A stretch of DNA of 64,000 nucleotides, taken from assembly GCA_027924585.1 (NCBI GenBank), contig BSBM01001025.1, positions 186,001 through 250,000 of the forward strand, read 5' to 3'. The translations under genes were made by a program, and so were the position numbers. Shown here one piece after another: positions 32,340 to 44,269 of the stretch. Numbering within the stretch: position 1 is the first letter of the stretch; each line of letters starts with the position of its first letter. This DNA comes from Larix kaempferi (Eukaryota > Streptophyta > Pinopsida > Pinales > Pinaceae). The notes under the pieces are model-generated. The model was not told the DNA's origin, did no database searches, and saw only the letters and a list, made by a program, of their open reading frames with translations.

Positions 32340-34837
32340 TCCTACAAATCAAAATTAAGTACATGATTAGTAATACTTCATAATCATCAAATCATATTGA
32401 CATGATAACCTATTATGCATACAGATATCATTTACATAGTTATGCAACTATTTTGACCAATACTTTGGCACAACACTTTCCCATATCCTGTATGCATACA
32501 GTGGCTATCTAGATGCCTTCCATCTCTACCAGAACATACTATCGAGAGTGTGCACAGCTCTCAGCACATCAGCAAAGAGGTTTCATTCTAGACAAGCAAC
32601 AATGGAATGTTTGTCCAACTCCCCTATCATATGCATATTAGTAGTATATTGTTCAATGCTCTATGAATGTTTACACTCAGCATGATATATTCTAGGAATA
32701 CAAATATGCATACAAGCAATATCATTTACTATTTCAAATAACAACTCAAATACTTATCTTTTATGTTTGTGTGGTTGCCTCCCGCTTGATCTTCTATATG
32801 TCTTTTGAACTTCTATTCATTCTGTACCACTGTGCATGCTCAAGTGTGCACTAGTGTCATTCTCATGATCTCATACACAAACATACATTCATTAGTATAT
32901 TCTCAATATTATCAAAACATTCTAATTCTAAATAATCTTGAATATATATAGTCATGATCATTAGTATTCAGAGTTTCAAGGAAGTCTTCTTTTACTCATG
33001 CATATTCTTGTTTGATCATAGTACTCTTCAGGTTAATTAAATCATCAAGATAAGAGACATAGTATGCATAAACCCTTGATTACTAACTTTATGAATAAGA
33101 ATAACCAATCACACCAAGTATGCTTATATAAGGGATCCTAACACAAGGTAAGATTCTAACTTGACATAGGAAAACATACCTGGATTAGTATACCTTCTTA
33201 GTTATGTACAACATACCTAAACAATCTCTTCAATGATTTAGAGATCCTGAGCTAGAACCTGCATGTCTCATAGGTTAAGCATAATATAACAAAGTCATAC
33301 ATACCTTGTAAGTAGAAAAAAGATTAGGGATGAGTCTTTGTCTTCATGTTGTCATGATCATGGAACTTGATTTGTCTTTTGTGATGTACCTGTATCTTGT
33401 TAGCAGACAACATCAACCTCACACAACACTATAATGCATTAATACAATCATATAGCCCTAATCAATGAATGTCTTCGATCATTCACATGCATTCATACTG
33501 TTACTAGGGTGATAAGACAATTCTAACATTAATCAAGATTGTACTAATAAATAATATGAAGACAAACACATCATGAACTTAATCAAGAATCAGATTTCAA
33601 GACATACCTGAACCTCCTTAAGTCATACCTGTCGAGACTTCTTGTAGTCTTCTTATGTCTGGACTTAGCCTCAACTCCCCCTGAAACTTGATCTGGAGCT
33701 TGATTAGGGTTTGCTAGAGAAACCCTAAAAATTCAATCTTTGACTTTCACACTTCTGAATGGATGGAAGGATGTGTATTGCTGAGCTGATCAAACTAGCA
33801 TACTTCAATTTTGAAATCTCCAAAATTTGACCCCTCAAAATTACCTTCGAAACTTCTTGATCTTCTGGACAGGAACCCAAACTAGGGTTTGATGAAGCCC
33901 ACCCTTCTGTCCAATCAAAAGGTTTTATCCAAGGATCTAAACTCTTATTTTTCTGAGGAGCTTCTAGCCATGGTTACATACTTCAAAAATTCCAACTTTT
34001 GTTGAAGCCCTAATTTTTCATCTTTCCGATCAAAATCCCGAACTGGGGTTTGATCAAGCCCGGTCTTCTACCCAACCAAAAAATTTGATCTTGGTCTCTA
34101 AATTTCAATTTTCCTGAGTAGCATTCAGCCATGGATTCTGATTCCAAAAATTCTAACTTTCTTCGAAACCCTAAATTTCGGAAGCCATGAATGAAGGTGC
34201 TCCAAAAATAATTCTGTTTTGACAGAAATATGTACCTAATTGTTTTTGCTGTAACTCCAAACGTTTCACTCCACAAGGTCTGAAAACTTTTTCTGTGGTA
34301 GCTTGACCTGTCATATTTCCATCCCAATAGGTCTGACCTCAATTGGATGTTCTTAGAGAGAGTTATGCCAAGTGTCGCAACGTGACCTGTTTATGGGATA
34401 AAATAGGAGAGCGAACTTGTACGGCGTGCCACATGTCACTGGTTAAGCTTCGGCCTCTAACAAAGACTCCTGAGATAGTACAATCTGTGTACTACCTGTT
34501 TCTTTTTATGAAATTTCATTTGGAGCTTCCTATCCCAAGTTATGACCTTTGTGCCTAGGTCACCTGATTTTGACTGAGATACGGAAGAGGCAGAAACCCT
34601 AAATTGTACTGATCATAACTTACAAAGTAAAACGAATCTGAGGGTTCCCTTTGGACACAAGATACCTAGATATTTTATCTACTACCTGTAAAGGTTTCAG
34701 ATCCTGAAACTTTGCCAAAATGTATTTATGGCGAAAGTTCCACGATGATTGGGTTTTGCTATATAAGACCCTAACCTTCAAATTGTCGTAAGTAAAGCAA
34801 GTGTTGTAAGTGCCATACCTTGCCTTCCTTTAGGTTA
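32340..34837 (-). other. Long leader of C3, no ORF
   Basis: Non-coding 2.5 kb, reverse-complement similar to the C2 leader (22000-24050). I see no Gag or integrase. A 110-codon minus-strand frame at 34342-34010 corresponds to a stretch of the C2 leader and shows no known motif. Confidence 0.5.
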
Positions 34838-34849
34838 GCTCTGATAGCA
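34838..34849 (-). other. Primer binding site of C3
   Basis: Minus strand TGCTATCAGAGC next to the 5' LTR, one mismatch from the usual TGGTATCAGAGC. Confidence 0.8.
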
Positions 34850-35453
34850 TGTTAATATTTAATATGCTAAGACAGAAAATAGCAGCATTACATTCCATTT
34901 CACAATAATAGCATATATAGGATCACTGAAGAAACAACAAGCATAGCATAAACACAAGAGACACAGATTTATCCTGGAAAACCCTCATGGGGTAGAAAAC
35001 CCAGTAAAGCTTCCTCAATATAGATGACCAGCGATATACAAAGATGCAAAACCTGAGCATAAGCTCCTTCTTCGCCATAGCAGACCTCTCCTCCACAAGT
35101 GCGCCATTCTCAAGTGAGTGAGTGTGCATAATGAGGAATACACCTCTTCTATTTATACACTACTTCCAACTTATCTTTGACACAAAACATGTAGGCTCGT
35201 ATTTAACCAATGGGTTAAATACCCCACTACAACTGACTGGGATGACCCCTCTAGGGTGGTCTAATAACCCTTTGACCCACATAACACATACAGGGCCGAC
35301 CCCCACTAGGGAAGTCTAATAACCTGAGTTACCACATTCCGATGGAGGAATAAACATCTCCGGATATACAATAAGATCTTCACGGAGGAATGAATCATCT
35401 CCGGAATAATAAAGTACAAATATAATATTCTTTGAAGTTACAATATCTCAACA
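34850..35453 (-). repeat. C3 5' LTR (604 bp)
   Basis: Right LTR of the minus-strand element, same termini as 27836-28439. TATAAATAG at 35157-35149 on the minus strand. Followed on the plus strand by TSD TAGAA. Confidence 0.9.
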
Positions 35454-36333
35454 TAGAAAGTTCCAAGCTACTAAATCCTTGAGATTCCAGCCTTCATCGT
35501 GTTTAGAAAGCATTCCCAACCTCTGCTCAGTCATTCACACTTGGATTTCTCACAATTCTGTCATCAAATAACTCAATCCTATCACTGGATTTATGGGCTA
35601 TAAAAACTCAGTTTTCCAATGGATTTTGGGGTATCTAATACTCTCAATTTCACACCAAGGTTCAATTCTATGGATCCCCCATTGGATTTTACTGACAATA
35701 TCAAATTTTGGTCATTTATGGCTCTTCAAAACACGGGTTCTTGCAAAGTTGTGATTTTTGGTTTTTCTCATTGTTGGGCATGTGTAATGGATGCAAATTG
35801 GTGTTGGGATCCTCAATAATGGAATGGGAATGAGGAAGAACCCATTCCCATGAGGTAGAGTGACTTGTGGTACAAGAAAAACAGAGCCCATACCTGCCAT
35901 ACGAATTTTTGGGCTGCCCATGCTCCATTAAAGGCATGGACGAAATTCTTCAACAACTTCCTTACAACATAATTAAATGTCAGCAAGGAAAGTCAAATGG
36001 GTTCTCAAAATAACATTTGGAAGCATATGGTTCATCCCCACAACCCCCTCACCACTCCCTAGTGGAATACACATGGCCCCTACTCATTTGTTGCTTCCAT
36101 ATCCAGTTTTGGTGTTTTATTGAAATAATAATATTTACATCAAATTACAATTATCCATGGCTTAATAACACATGGATAAAAAAATGTCAAATACTTGTCC
36201 ATTTTAAATAATTACGAGCATACAATAGCAGGGACTCGGCCTTGAGTTCTATGCTAGGAAAACATACATCGCATGTATACAATATTTACATTAAAAGCCA
36301 ATATTTCATAAGGGTTAAAAATGGGTTATTACA
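35454..36333 (-). repeat. Chromovirus 3' LTR, proximal fragment
   Basis: On the minus strand the LTR starts TGTAATAACCC at 36333, right after a polypurine tract (36347-36334) and overlapping the pol stop codon. It is interrupted at 35454 by C3. Joining the fragments 36333-35454, 27835-27607 and 20860-20327, counting each target duplication once, gives an LTR of about 1.6 kb. Confidence 0.55.
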
Positions 36334-36841
36334 TTCCCCTCCCCCTTAGAACAACACCATCCTCGGTGTTCTCAAAACTGAACAAAAATGGGAATGCCTC
36401 TCTCATGGCATCCTCCAGCTCCCATGTAGCCTCATCAGGACTAAGGTTCTCCCATTGGACCTTTACCTTCCCGATGGCTCTATTCCGGAGCAAAGTGACC
36501 TTCTTGTCGAGGATGCGCATAGGCTCTACTTGGAACTCTCCCTTGGGTTCCACCTATATCACATTCTAATCAATCATATGATTAGGATCGTGTAGATACT
36601 TCTTAAGAAAAGATACATGGAAAATATTAGGAGCTCTTATGTTAACAGGAAATGCAACTCTATATGCAACTGGCCCTATCCTATATACGACTTCAAATGG
36701 CCCACAATATCTTGGTGCCAACTTGGCACAACTCCCCAACTTGAGAGAACTTTTCCTTGGTTTCACTCTCAAATAAACATGATCCCCTCTCGGTGCTTGA
36801 TAGATATGATTTTAAGATGGATCTATGTTGGTTACATCTAA
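36329..36841 (-). pseudogene. Chromovirus integrase C-terminus with chromodomain (truncated)
   Basis: Minus-strand reading: HVYLRVKPRKSSLKLGSCAK, LAPRYCGPFEVVYRIGPVAY, IFHVSFLKKYLHDPNHMID, then the chromodomain-like VEPMRILDKKVTLLRNRAIG and VKVQWENLSPDEATWELED. The GPF/Y motif and the aromatic W...ATWE pattern identify the integrase tail of a plant Ty3/gypsy chromovirus, whose chromodomain directs integration to particular chromatin. Two stops separate the halves near 36565 and 36554. Everything upstream (RT, RNase H, integrase core) is absent: sequence beyond 36841 is unrelated repeat. The stop codon lies inside the LTR start, common in this group. Confidence 0.85.
36334..36347 (-). other. 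Polypurine tract of the chromovirus
   Basis: Minus strand AAGGGGGAGGGGAA directly before the TGTAATAACCC LTR start. Confidence 0.75.
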
Positions 36842-37300
36842 AATCACCTAACATCATCTAACGTACCATCATCATCATCATCACCATCACCTAACAAACA
36901 TAAACATCATCTAACATAACCATCACACACATCTGACAAACATCATCTGACATATACATCTATCATCACCTATCAAACATAAGCACCACCTTACATACAC
37001 ATAAAACATTATCTAACATACACATCAAACATCAGCTAACATACACATGTAAATATTACCTAACATCAATTAACATATACATTTAATAGATTTAAACATC
37101 ATCTAACACACAAATCTAATAATAACATCTAACTAAACACAAGTTGAATTATCTAACATAATCATCACACACATCTAACCAACATCATCTAACATACACA
37201 TCACCATCAACATATAAGTAAACATCAACATCAACATGAAAAATACAGTATATGTATATTTATATCAAACTCATCATACATTCCAAATTTATATTTCAAG
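36842..37300. repeat. Low-complexity catctaacatacacatc repeats
   Basis: Degenerate short repeats of catcatctaacatacacatc type, AT- and AC-rich, with no coding potential. They abut the chromovirus truncation point. Confidence 0.7.
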
Positions 37301-37302
37301 TC

Positions 37303-37502
37303 CAATAAATTATATGAGATAGCTAGGGTCCACCTCTAGAACTAGAGGCATCAACACCTCCACCAACAAAGCCAGAGGCATCAATACCTATATCAAGAAA
37401 AAAAATTAGCATGGAGTGCAACATAGTTGATATCTCCCCGATGATGTATCTCACCCACTCTAACCATCCTATCTAGAAGTGAGATGGGTGGAGTAGGATA
37501 TG
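37303..37502 (-). pseudogene. Coding-like remnant, 3' part, split by G2
   Basis: Minus strand reads a Gly/Ser-rich tail (GIDASGFVGGGVDASSSRGG) ending at a stop near 37327. Removing G2 and one ATATG copy joins it to 52603-53160, which is coding-like on the same strand. It resembles the C-terminus of a plant transposable-element protein, but I cannot name the family. Confidence 0.3.
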
Positions 37503-38533
37503 TGTTATAGGTCAAATCTACACTTCTCCGTCTGTGATCACCTTGATCTATTGATCACACAAAATGACAACTTGGATTGAAGAGCATGATGACCTCAGAT
37601 GAGACCTTGACCTGATTCACCTCCCTGCAAGCTGGCAAAACTCTAAAAAACATCATATTTTGGCATGGGCACTACTCCTCTTAAGAAAACCAGTGCATAT
37701 GCCCTACTCCATTGTGCAATAGTAGCGCACACCTCCTAATGGGCGCTACTCCTCTTCAGTAGACTAGCGCACAGCATCCAAAAAGTGGCAAATGCTAGTT
37801 GTTAAACACTGTAGTCACGCCCTGGGTGCTACTCCATTGTGAAATAGTAGCGCACATCTTAAAATATGATAAAAAAATATTAATTTGACGAATGGGATTA
37901 GTTGCAGTTGGTTTCCCAACTTCACCAACGTCCCTTTCAACCACCTCTTGACCTGAACTGCCTACCTTGTCCTATAAATACAAGGAGGATTGAAGAGAGG
38001 GGTTAGACATGAGAGCCATAGAGAGACTCTTCTATATGAGAAGCTTGTATTGAAGGAAGTTATGATGGAGGAAATTTGAAGTCAGAGAGGAGTAGGAGCC
38101 TAGGATCAGGTTACATGAGCATGCTGCAAAGTCAAGTATACTTTGTATCATTCATATGTTTTTGACAATAAAAGGTTGAAGCATATTTCTCGTCCCAAAT
38201 CAAGTGCTTATTGGATTATGTATTTGTTTGGATCAATATTGTTTAATGCTTGATGTTTGAATTACTTTTCAATTCCATCATTATTATATTGGCCAAGATA
38301 CACTAAGAAAGGTCTTTGTGTTGTAGGTTTATCAAACGGGAGATTGAGTTGAGGATCGAGTGCAAGGTTGGACAAAAGCTAGGATCAAACTTCGTTCACA
38401 AGGTATGTCCTCAAGGTCTTTAATCTATTTCCATTTATAAACACTTTTGTAATGCAATCAATATGTTTACCTATCACCCCCTTAAGTTGATAGTGTCTAT
38501 TTCCTCACTATAGGGTAGTATTTCCCGCCAACA
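37503..38533 (+). repeat. G2 5' LTR (1031 bp)
   Basis: TGTTATAGGTCAAATC to CCCGCCAACA. Contains TATAAATA (37973-37980) and a block of gcgctact/agtagcgc inverted repeats (37669-37860). Confidence 0.93.
37973..37980 (+). promoter_or_regulatory. TATA box in G2 5' LTR
   Basis: TATAAATA in tcctataaatacaagg; identical in the 3' LTR at 52037-52044. Confidence 0.7.
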
Positions 38534-38536
38534 GAC

Positions 38537-38553
38537 TGGCGACTCCACTAGGA
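38537..38553 (+). other. Primer binding site of G2
   Basis: TGGCGACTCCACTAGGA starts three bases after the LTR. It closely resembles the TGGCGACTC... PBS of Tat/Ogre-type elements; the exact tRNA needs checking. Confidence 0.7.
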
Positions 38554-40595
38554 AGGTTGTTTTTTCTGCTCTAGGAACCCCTTCTTGATTGTCTTTCCAG
38601 TACTTCTTAACCCCTTTAATCGTCTGGGAAGCCCTGTAGGTTGTCCCTAACTGCTTCCCTTTGCTTGACTCAGTTTTTTTACACCTCTGCAAAGTTAATT
38701 CTTTTAACTCTTTAAGACCTGTGCGCTACCCTATTGTACATACAATAGTGCCCATGCATTATTTTTCCTCTGTACAGTGGCTCCCACATCCCCAGATGCG
38801 CTAGTTTGCCTACTACATAGTAGGGCACATTCCTGTAGCTCTCAGTTTGATGTAAGCTTGAGTTTTCTGCCTGTGTGGGTGAGTTTCTGACTTTGTTTTT
38901 GGCCTTCTTGACTGGTCTTTGAGGTCTGTAACCTTTCTTTGAGTCTCATTAGCCCTTTTTTGAGTCCTTTAGGTCATCTTTTGGTCACTTGTTTACTTTT
39001 GAAGTGTTTGGTTCATTTATGACTCTTTTTGGAGATTGGGCATTGTTCCTTAGTGAACATAGTTACTCATTCCATACCCTGATAGTGTGTTGCTGACCTA
39101 CAAACCTTTTTGCTTGGCATTTGCTGTTTGTTGCAACACTTGTATGCTCTTTAGGTATCTCATCCTTTGTTTTATGGTTTGATCCATCTTTTGGAACCTT
39201 TGGGGTGTCTTCCAAAACTTTTTGAGTCCCAACATTTCTTGACTTCGCTGTCTTTTCCAATATCAAGTGAGTTTGAAGTGCTTTAGTTTGATTCATCTTT
39301 GAGTCATTGTGTTAGTAAGGTTGTCTGTAGTTCGCTTGCCTACCTATTGCTTGGCTTAGTGGTCTTGTTAGGGTTTGATGCTTTGGAGCATTCTTTTAAG
39401 ATTGATTTCCAGTTCTAAGTATCTTTCCTCTTTGTTTTCTTCCCGCTTTGTTTCCAAGTTTGAGAGCTTTTTCTTTTGAAAAAACTTGTAGGACAAGTCT
39501 TTGTCGAACCATTGTTTTGACAGTTGTGAACTTTAGAGTCATCTTGCCATTACTTACAAATCTCTTATAGGTCTTATTTGCTTCCACTTTCAAGTCCTTT
39601 TTGTTCATATATAACAAAAAAGAAAAATAAGTTTGGTTGTTCATAATAGTAAGGCTTGTCATCTTTGCAGAATAGCATAGTTTATTTTGTTAAGAATTAG
39701 AAAAGAAAACAAAAAAGAAAGCTTTGTTTAGGTTTGCTTACTCTTTACTTTGGAAAGAATATTAAACGAAAAATAAAAAGTCCTTTCATTGTTGAAAGTT
39801 GTTTCATTCCATGCACTTTACTTTCTGTTGCAACCACATCACACAATGCACTTCCCCATTGAGTAAAAAGTAACCTTAAAAATAATCTTAATAAAATCAG
39901 TTAGAAATGATTTTCTTTCTAGGGATACACGACACCAACAAGTCTAGGCTAGAGTTTCGAGCTTAAAACACCTTTAACTGCTCAAAGCTTGTTTCATTAC
40001 TCAAAAATTGTAGTGCGACTGTAATATAGGTAAACCCATATATATCAAATATTCCTGGGAAACTCTGTTGAAACCAAAGCTAAGCACGAGGATCTGGAAG
40101 ATCGAAATCATTGAGGATACCTCCCTCACGTTCCTTTTGACCATAAACTAGGGTCGATTTGCGTACGGGGGTCCATCTAGATTTTAGGCTTTGTTACCCT
40201 GCCCATGCATTTTGATCAGGCTGACTACTGTCCCCCCAGGATATTTCGTATGTATGGTAGCCTTAGTATCTAACCATAGGATCATACACACGTGACAGCG
40301 GAGGGTATATCCATTGTACCTAGGAAAGACGTGGGAGGAAATCCCTTGCAGATCTTTGGGAGGGAGGTTGGGTGATTCGAGCGCTTGCACCCTTAGTCAT
40401 TGTATTGTGGACCCCGGGTAACTGTTCTTCATCCTTCGTTGATCTGTTCTAGGCCCTTATCATCCCAAAATTTTCTTCGGAAGGCATCTTGTTTGACTAG
40501 TTTGAATACTTAGGATTTTTTTTAGTGGTGTGTTGTTTTCCCCTAGTCTTAGTGGCCACTAGGTTTTTGCTTAGTTTTTATTTTTATATATAATC
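38554..40595 (+). other. G2 5' leader, no convincing gene
   Basis: Two kilobases of T-rich sequence. Open frames are short and without motifs. Includes a second block of gcgctac/gtagggc inverted repeats (38718-38830) similar to the one in the LTR. Confidence 0.55.
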
Positions 40596-41680
40596 ATGGA
40601 AGAAAAAAAACTTCGTAGGTCTAGAAGGTTGCAAAACCTTCTCCCACTTAGAGTGGAGCCACTACCGCCACCTGGACGACAGAGGGTAGACCCCAGTGTT
40701 CCTTTGGAAACTACTGGTGAAATAGAGGTTCCTGAGGAACCACAACCTGCAACACAAAGACCTGAAATAGAGGTTCCTGAGGAGCCACAACCAGGGACTC
40801 CAGATAAACAAACTTTTAATACAATCGAGATTGAGGATCTCACTTCTGGTGAGTTCAGTACTCCTTTTAATCCTCCTCTGACTAACCTTAACAATATGCT
40901 TCTGTTACCCGTTGGTTTCCAACAACCTGATTATAGTGCATATTTGTTCACACTTGGGAATTTTATGACTAATACAGGAGGCGAATAGGGAGTTCCACAG
41001 ACTCACACAATAGGTATGAACACAAATACTGTAAATCCTCCTCCCACTGCTACACCGAGTTCGGCATAGCCAACTTATGTTTCGACTCCATCCTTCAACT
41101 TTAATGTCGGTACCTTGGGCATGCCAAGTTCAAAAACTATGGAATCTGCTTCTACACCTACTTTTGGACCTAGCAGTACAGTGAATCTTGTCACACCTCC
41201 TGTAACTCAACCATCATACCACATACGCAGCACTTGGATTTCCACACCAAATGTAGGGCCAAACGCCTCTGCAACTATGCCCGTCATGAGTACCATGACC
41301 GCGCCGTCCGCCACGATTACCCCTGGTTTTAGGTTACAATATAAATCAAGGTAATGTACCTACAGGAAACACCCCTTTTTCTTTGTTTTCTAGAGGAGGG
41401 GGTAACATTCTTAATCAACAATATGGCGGGGCTAACACCCAACCTTAGTGGAAATACGTTTAGAGTACTAACCCACTTTCATTTGGATGGGGAAATTTTA
41501 ACAACACTTTCACACAACAACAGATGGTCGGGGCAACCCCTACTAGCAGATGGCCGGGGGAAACCCCTACCAGCAGATGGTCGGGGGAAACCCCTACCAG
41601 CAAGTGGTTGGGGGCGACCCCTACCCGCAGTTTACGGGTCAAACTATGGGAGGTTCCCCCTTTATGACCCAGCTTATTAG
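40596..41680 (+). pseudogene. G2 Gag N-terminal extension, frameshifted
   Basis: Starts ATG 40596 (MEEKKLRRSRRLQ) with a basic N-terminus. A Pro/Glu-rich stretch follows with a duplicated EIEVPEEPQP unit (about 40716-40800), then a Thr/Ser/Pro-rich linker. Stops occur at 40986 and about 41067, and the frame changes at least twice between 41325 and 41690. A 27-bp repeat (41519-41626) encodes nine-residue units. This precedes the conserved Gag core at 41681, so it is most likely the disordered N-terminal part of Gag. Confidence 0.65.
41519..41626 (+). repeat. 27-bp tandem repeat in G2 gag, four copies
   Basis: Four 27-bp units of cagatggtcgggggaaaccc type. The length keeps the reading frame, giving nine-residue repeats in the Gag N-terminal linker. 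Confidence 0.85.
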
Positions 41681-42634
41681 ATGCCATCTTGTAGACCTTG
41701 TTTACCATTTCTGGCAACTCTGAACTTGCCAGACCTTTCCAAGTTAACAAATGATCCGGTGTGCCATAATGCAGCTTGGCCACCAGTTCCTACTAAGTTA
41801 CCTTCGGATATTCCAAAATTCAAAGGAAAAACTGGCAAAGACCCTGGTGATCATGTCACCACTTTCCATTTATGGTGTTCTTCGAACTCGCTGAAAGAGG
41901 ATTCCGTTAGGTTGAGACTTTTCCAAAGAACCTTAACCGGCGCTGCGGCTAAATGGTACATTGAGTTACCTGTAGCTACATTTTTTAATTTTCAGGATCC
42001 CGCGACTGTTTTTCTGAACCACTTCCAGCTTCCTGTTCGTTACGATGCCAGGATGGATCTTTTGTCTACATTTAGACAGAATAAGGCTACTCACTTATCT
42101 AATCACATTCAGGAGTGGCGAAGATGGAAGAGGCTCATTAAAGCCAACATACCTTCAGAATTTCTTCTCGAGTGGTACCTGAAATCACTCCTTCCTTATA
42201 TTTCTAAGGAAGTAGCTGCTTCTGGAATGTCAATAGAGGAAGAAGCCATCTTACAAACCCAACAGCTAGACCTCGTTTATGCACAATCTGGGTTACTTTA
42301 TGAGATTATACCAGACGCACTGCGATCAAACACTGATCCTGGCAGACCTAAACCTGGACCAAATGCTGACGGCATAGTGGGTTCAGTAGATTCTATATCT
42401 TTCAAAGCATTGACCAAGCAGGTTCATGCCTTATCCGTCAAACAATTGACTGTAGAAATAGCTTCCGTCACAACCTCTCCTTCTACTTCTAAATTTGTGA
42501 ACCAGGTTTAGAATAATCAAAAGGGCCCTCGGCAGCCCAATAACAAAAATAAGGGCAAGAAAGGATAGGGGAACCATCAAAAGCCCAAAAAAAAAGAGAA
42601 TGCTGAGGAGGGTAACAAAGAGAAGAAGAAGGTT

Positions 42635-42690
42635 AAGTTCCCTTGTAAACTTTGCAAGCAAGACCACCTCACTCACTAGTGCCCTCTACT
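42635..42690 (+). other. G2 Gag CCHC zinc knuckle, interrupted by a stop
   Basis: C-x2-C-x3-H-x4-C pattern (CKLCKQDHLTH, stop, CP) preceded by a Lys-rich stretch. TAG 42677-42679 falls inside the knuckle. Zinc knuckles bind the genomic RNA for packaging. Confidence 0.8.
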
Positions 42691-43204
42691 CGAAGAAGCC
42701 CAGAAGCTGCTTCAAGAGAAGAAACCTGCCGTACTTAAAGATCCATTCCCTACGGGACAGGGTTTAGCTTCTGGCACCTCCAATGTTGGGGGCACCACTC
42801 AGGCTTCAGCTGATCAAACTTTTATTAATATGGTTAGCGCGGATGCACTTTTTCAAACGCGAGCAAGAAATTATACCCCGGATGTGTAGAACAAGGACAA
42901 AGAGATTCCTGAATCTTCCATTCCTCTCCACATTCCAGTGGATCCACTGCCCAAGATTCCGAAAGGTGTCTTGAAGCGGGCCTCGCACAATCCCAACGCT
43001 CGGGCTGCTTCCAACTACAATGTGGTTGAAGATCTAGCCCAGACCCCTTGTGCTATGTCCACCTTAGAAGATTTGCAAAGTTGTCTGTTACAACGAAATG
43101 CACTTCTGGAAGCGAGTGGAAGCATGGAATCATCTAACATGACTCCATGCTTTGATATGGCTAATATCAAATATCGGTTGCCGTACCACGTCACCCTATA
43201 GATT

Positions 43205-43515
43205 GAAGTGGTTCATGGTCCTATGACCATTAGACGGGCTGTCATAGACGAGGGTGCGTCAACGTGTGTGATGTCCATTTCTTGCTGGAAAGCTTTAGGC
43301 TCTCCCGAGCTAGCCCCCTCTAACACACTGCTTACTTCCTTCGATGGAAGGACTTTTCATCCACATGGAGTTCTACCATCGGTTGATATTACACTTGTCA
43401 GTAAGACAGTTGTTGTAGAGATCGAAGTTCTGGACGCTCTGCTTGATTACAATATGTTATTAGGACGGAGCTGGACGTATGCCATGCGAGCTATTGCATC
43501 GACAGTTTTCTGAGT
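43205..43515 (+). pseudogene. G2 protease domain with DEGA active site
   Basis: Retropepsin-like: AVIDEGASTCVMSISCWKAL, then LLDYNMLLGRSW. The active-site triplet reads D-E-G instead of D-S/T-G. From memory a DEGAS signature recurs in this plant gypsy lineage, so it may be a lineage feature rather than damage. Stops flank it at 43199 and 43511. Confidence 0.7.
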
Positions 43516-44269
43516 TGTTATGTTCCCTCACGAAGGCAATATCGTCACGGTTGATCAACTTTCATTCTCTTGGAAAAACAACCAGACTTCATTCGATACC
43601 ACTATTCCTTTAGTTGATCAATCTGCCCCAGTAAGCGAGAGTTTAGGAGCAGGGCTTTACGGGTCGTTAATAGGCACTTTCGACCTTCCCTCCCCTGTTC
43701 TTTTTATGTGTTCTGATGAAGGTACTTCTACTAAAACTTTCATAGTTGGTGTTAGGACTGATCCTTGGATCCTTCCTACTATATCATAACCTTCAGTGCC
43801 TTTAACCATTGCAGAGATAGCATACATGGAAGCACAACATGCTGCAATGGAACATATCGTGACTCCGCCAGTCTCTGCTGAGTCAGATATGGACTATGCT
43901 CCTGCATGGTCACTAAATTCTACCCACTCTTTCAACTGTTTAGATATAGTCTTACTATCTGATGAATCCATTTTGGAAGCCATGATGGGCCTGGACCAGC
44001 CATGGGAACATATGCATCAGAGGTGTTACTTGCTTCCAAACCTAGACAGGATAGAGAGAGGGGAATTCTCTATGAGACCCGGTGGATTTGTTGATTTGTC
44101 ATCTTTTCCTTCTACTTCAAGAGCTGTTTATGCTGAAGGAAATATGACTAATATATCGAGAACAATTCCGATTAACATTTCTACCAAACTTGGGGTCGTG
44201 GAATTTTTTTTTATTGGTGCAGACTGTTCTCTAGAAGAGATCGCTCTGTATACTAAGCTTTTTAAATAA

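Larger units (their letters stand above)
27836..35453 (-). mobile_element. Ty1/copia element C3, same family as C2, inverted (defective)
   Basis: LTRs of 604 bp each at 27836-28439 and 34850-35453, flanked by TAGAA (27831-27835 and 35454-35458). On the minus strand the LTRs begin TGTTGAGATATTGTAAC. The leader is shared with C2. Remnants of RT and RNase H lie at 31000-32330, and more than 2.2 kb of tandem repeats separate RNase H from the 3' LTR. LTR difference is about 4 percent by eye, so it may be younger than C2. Confidence 0.9.
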
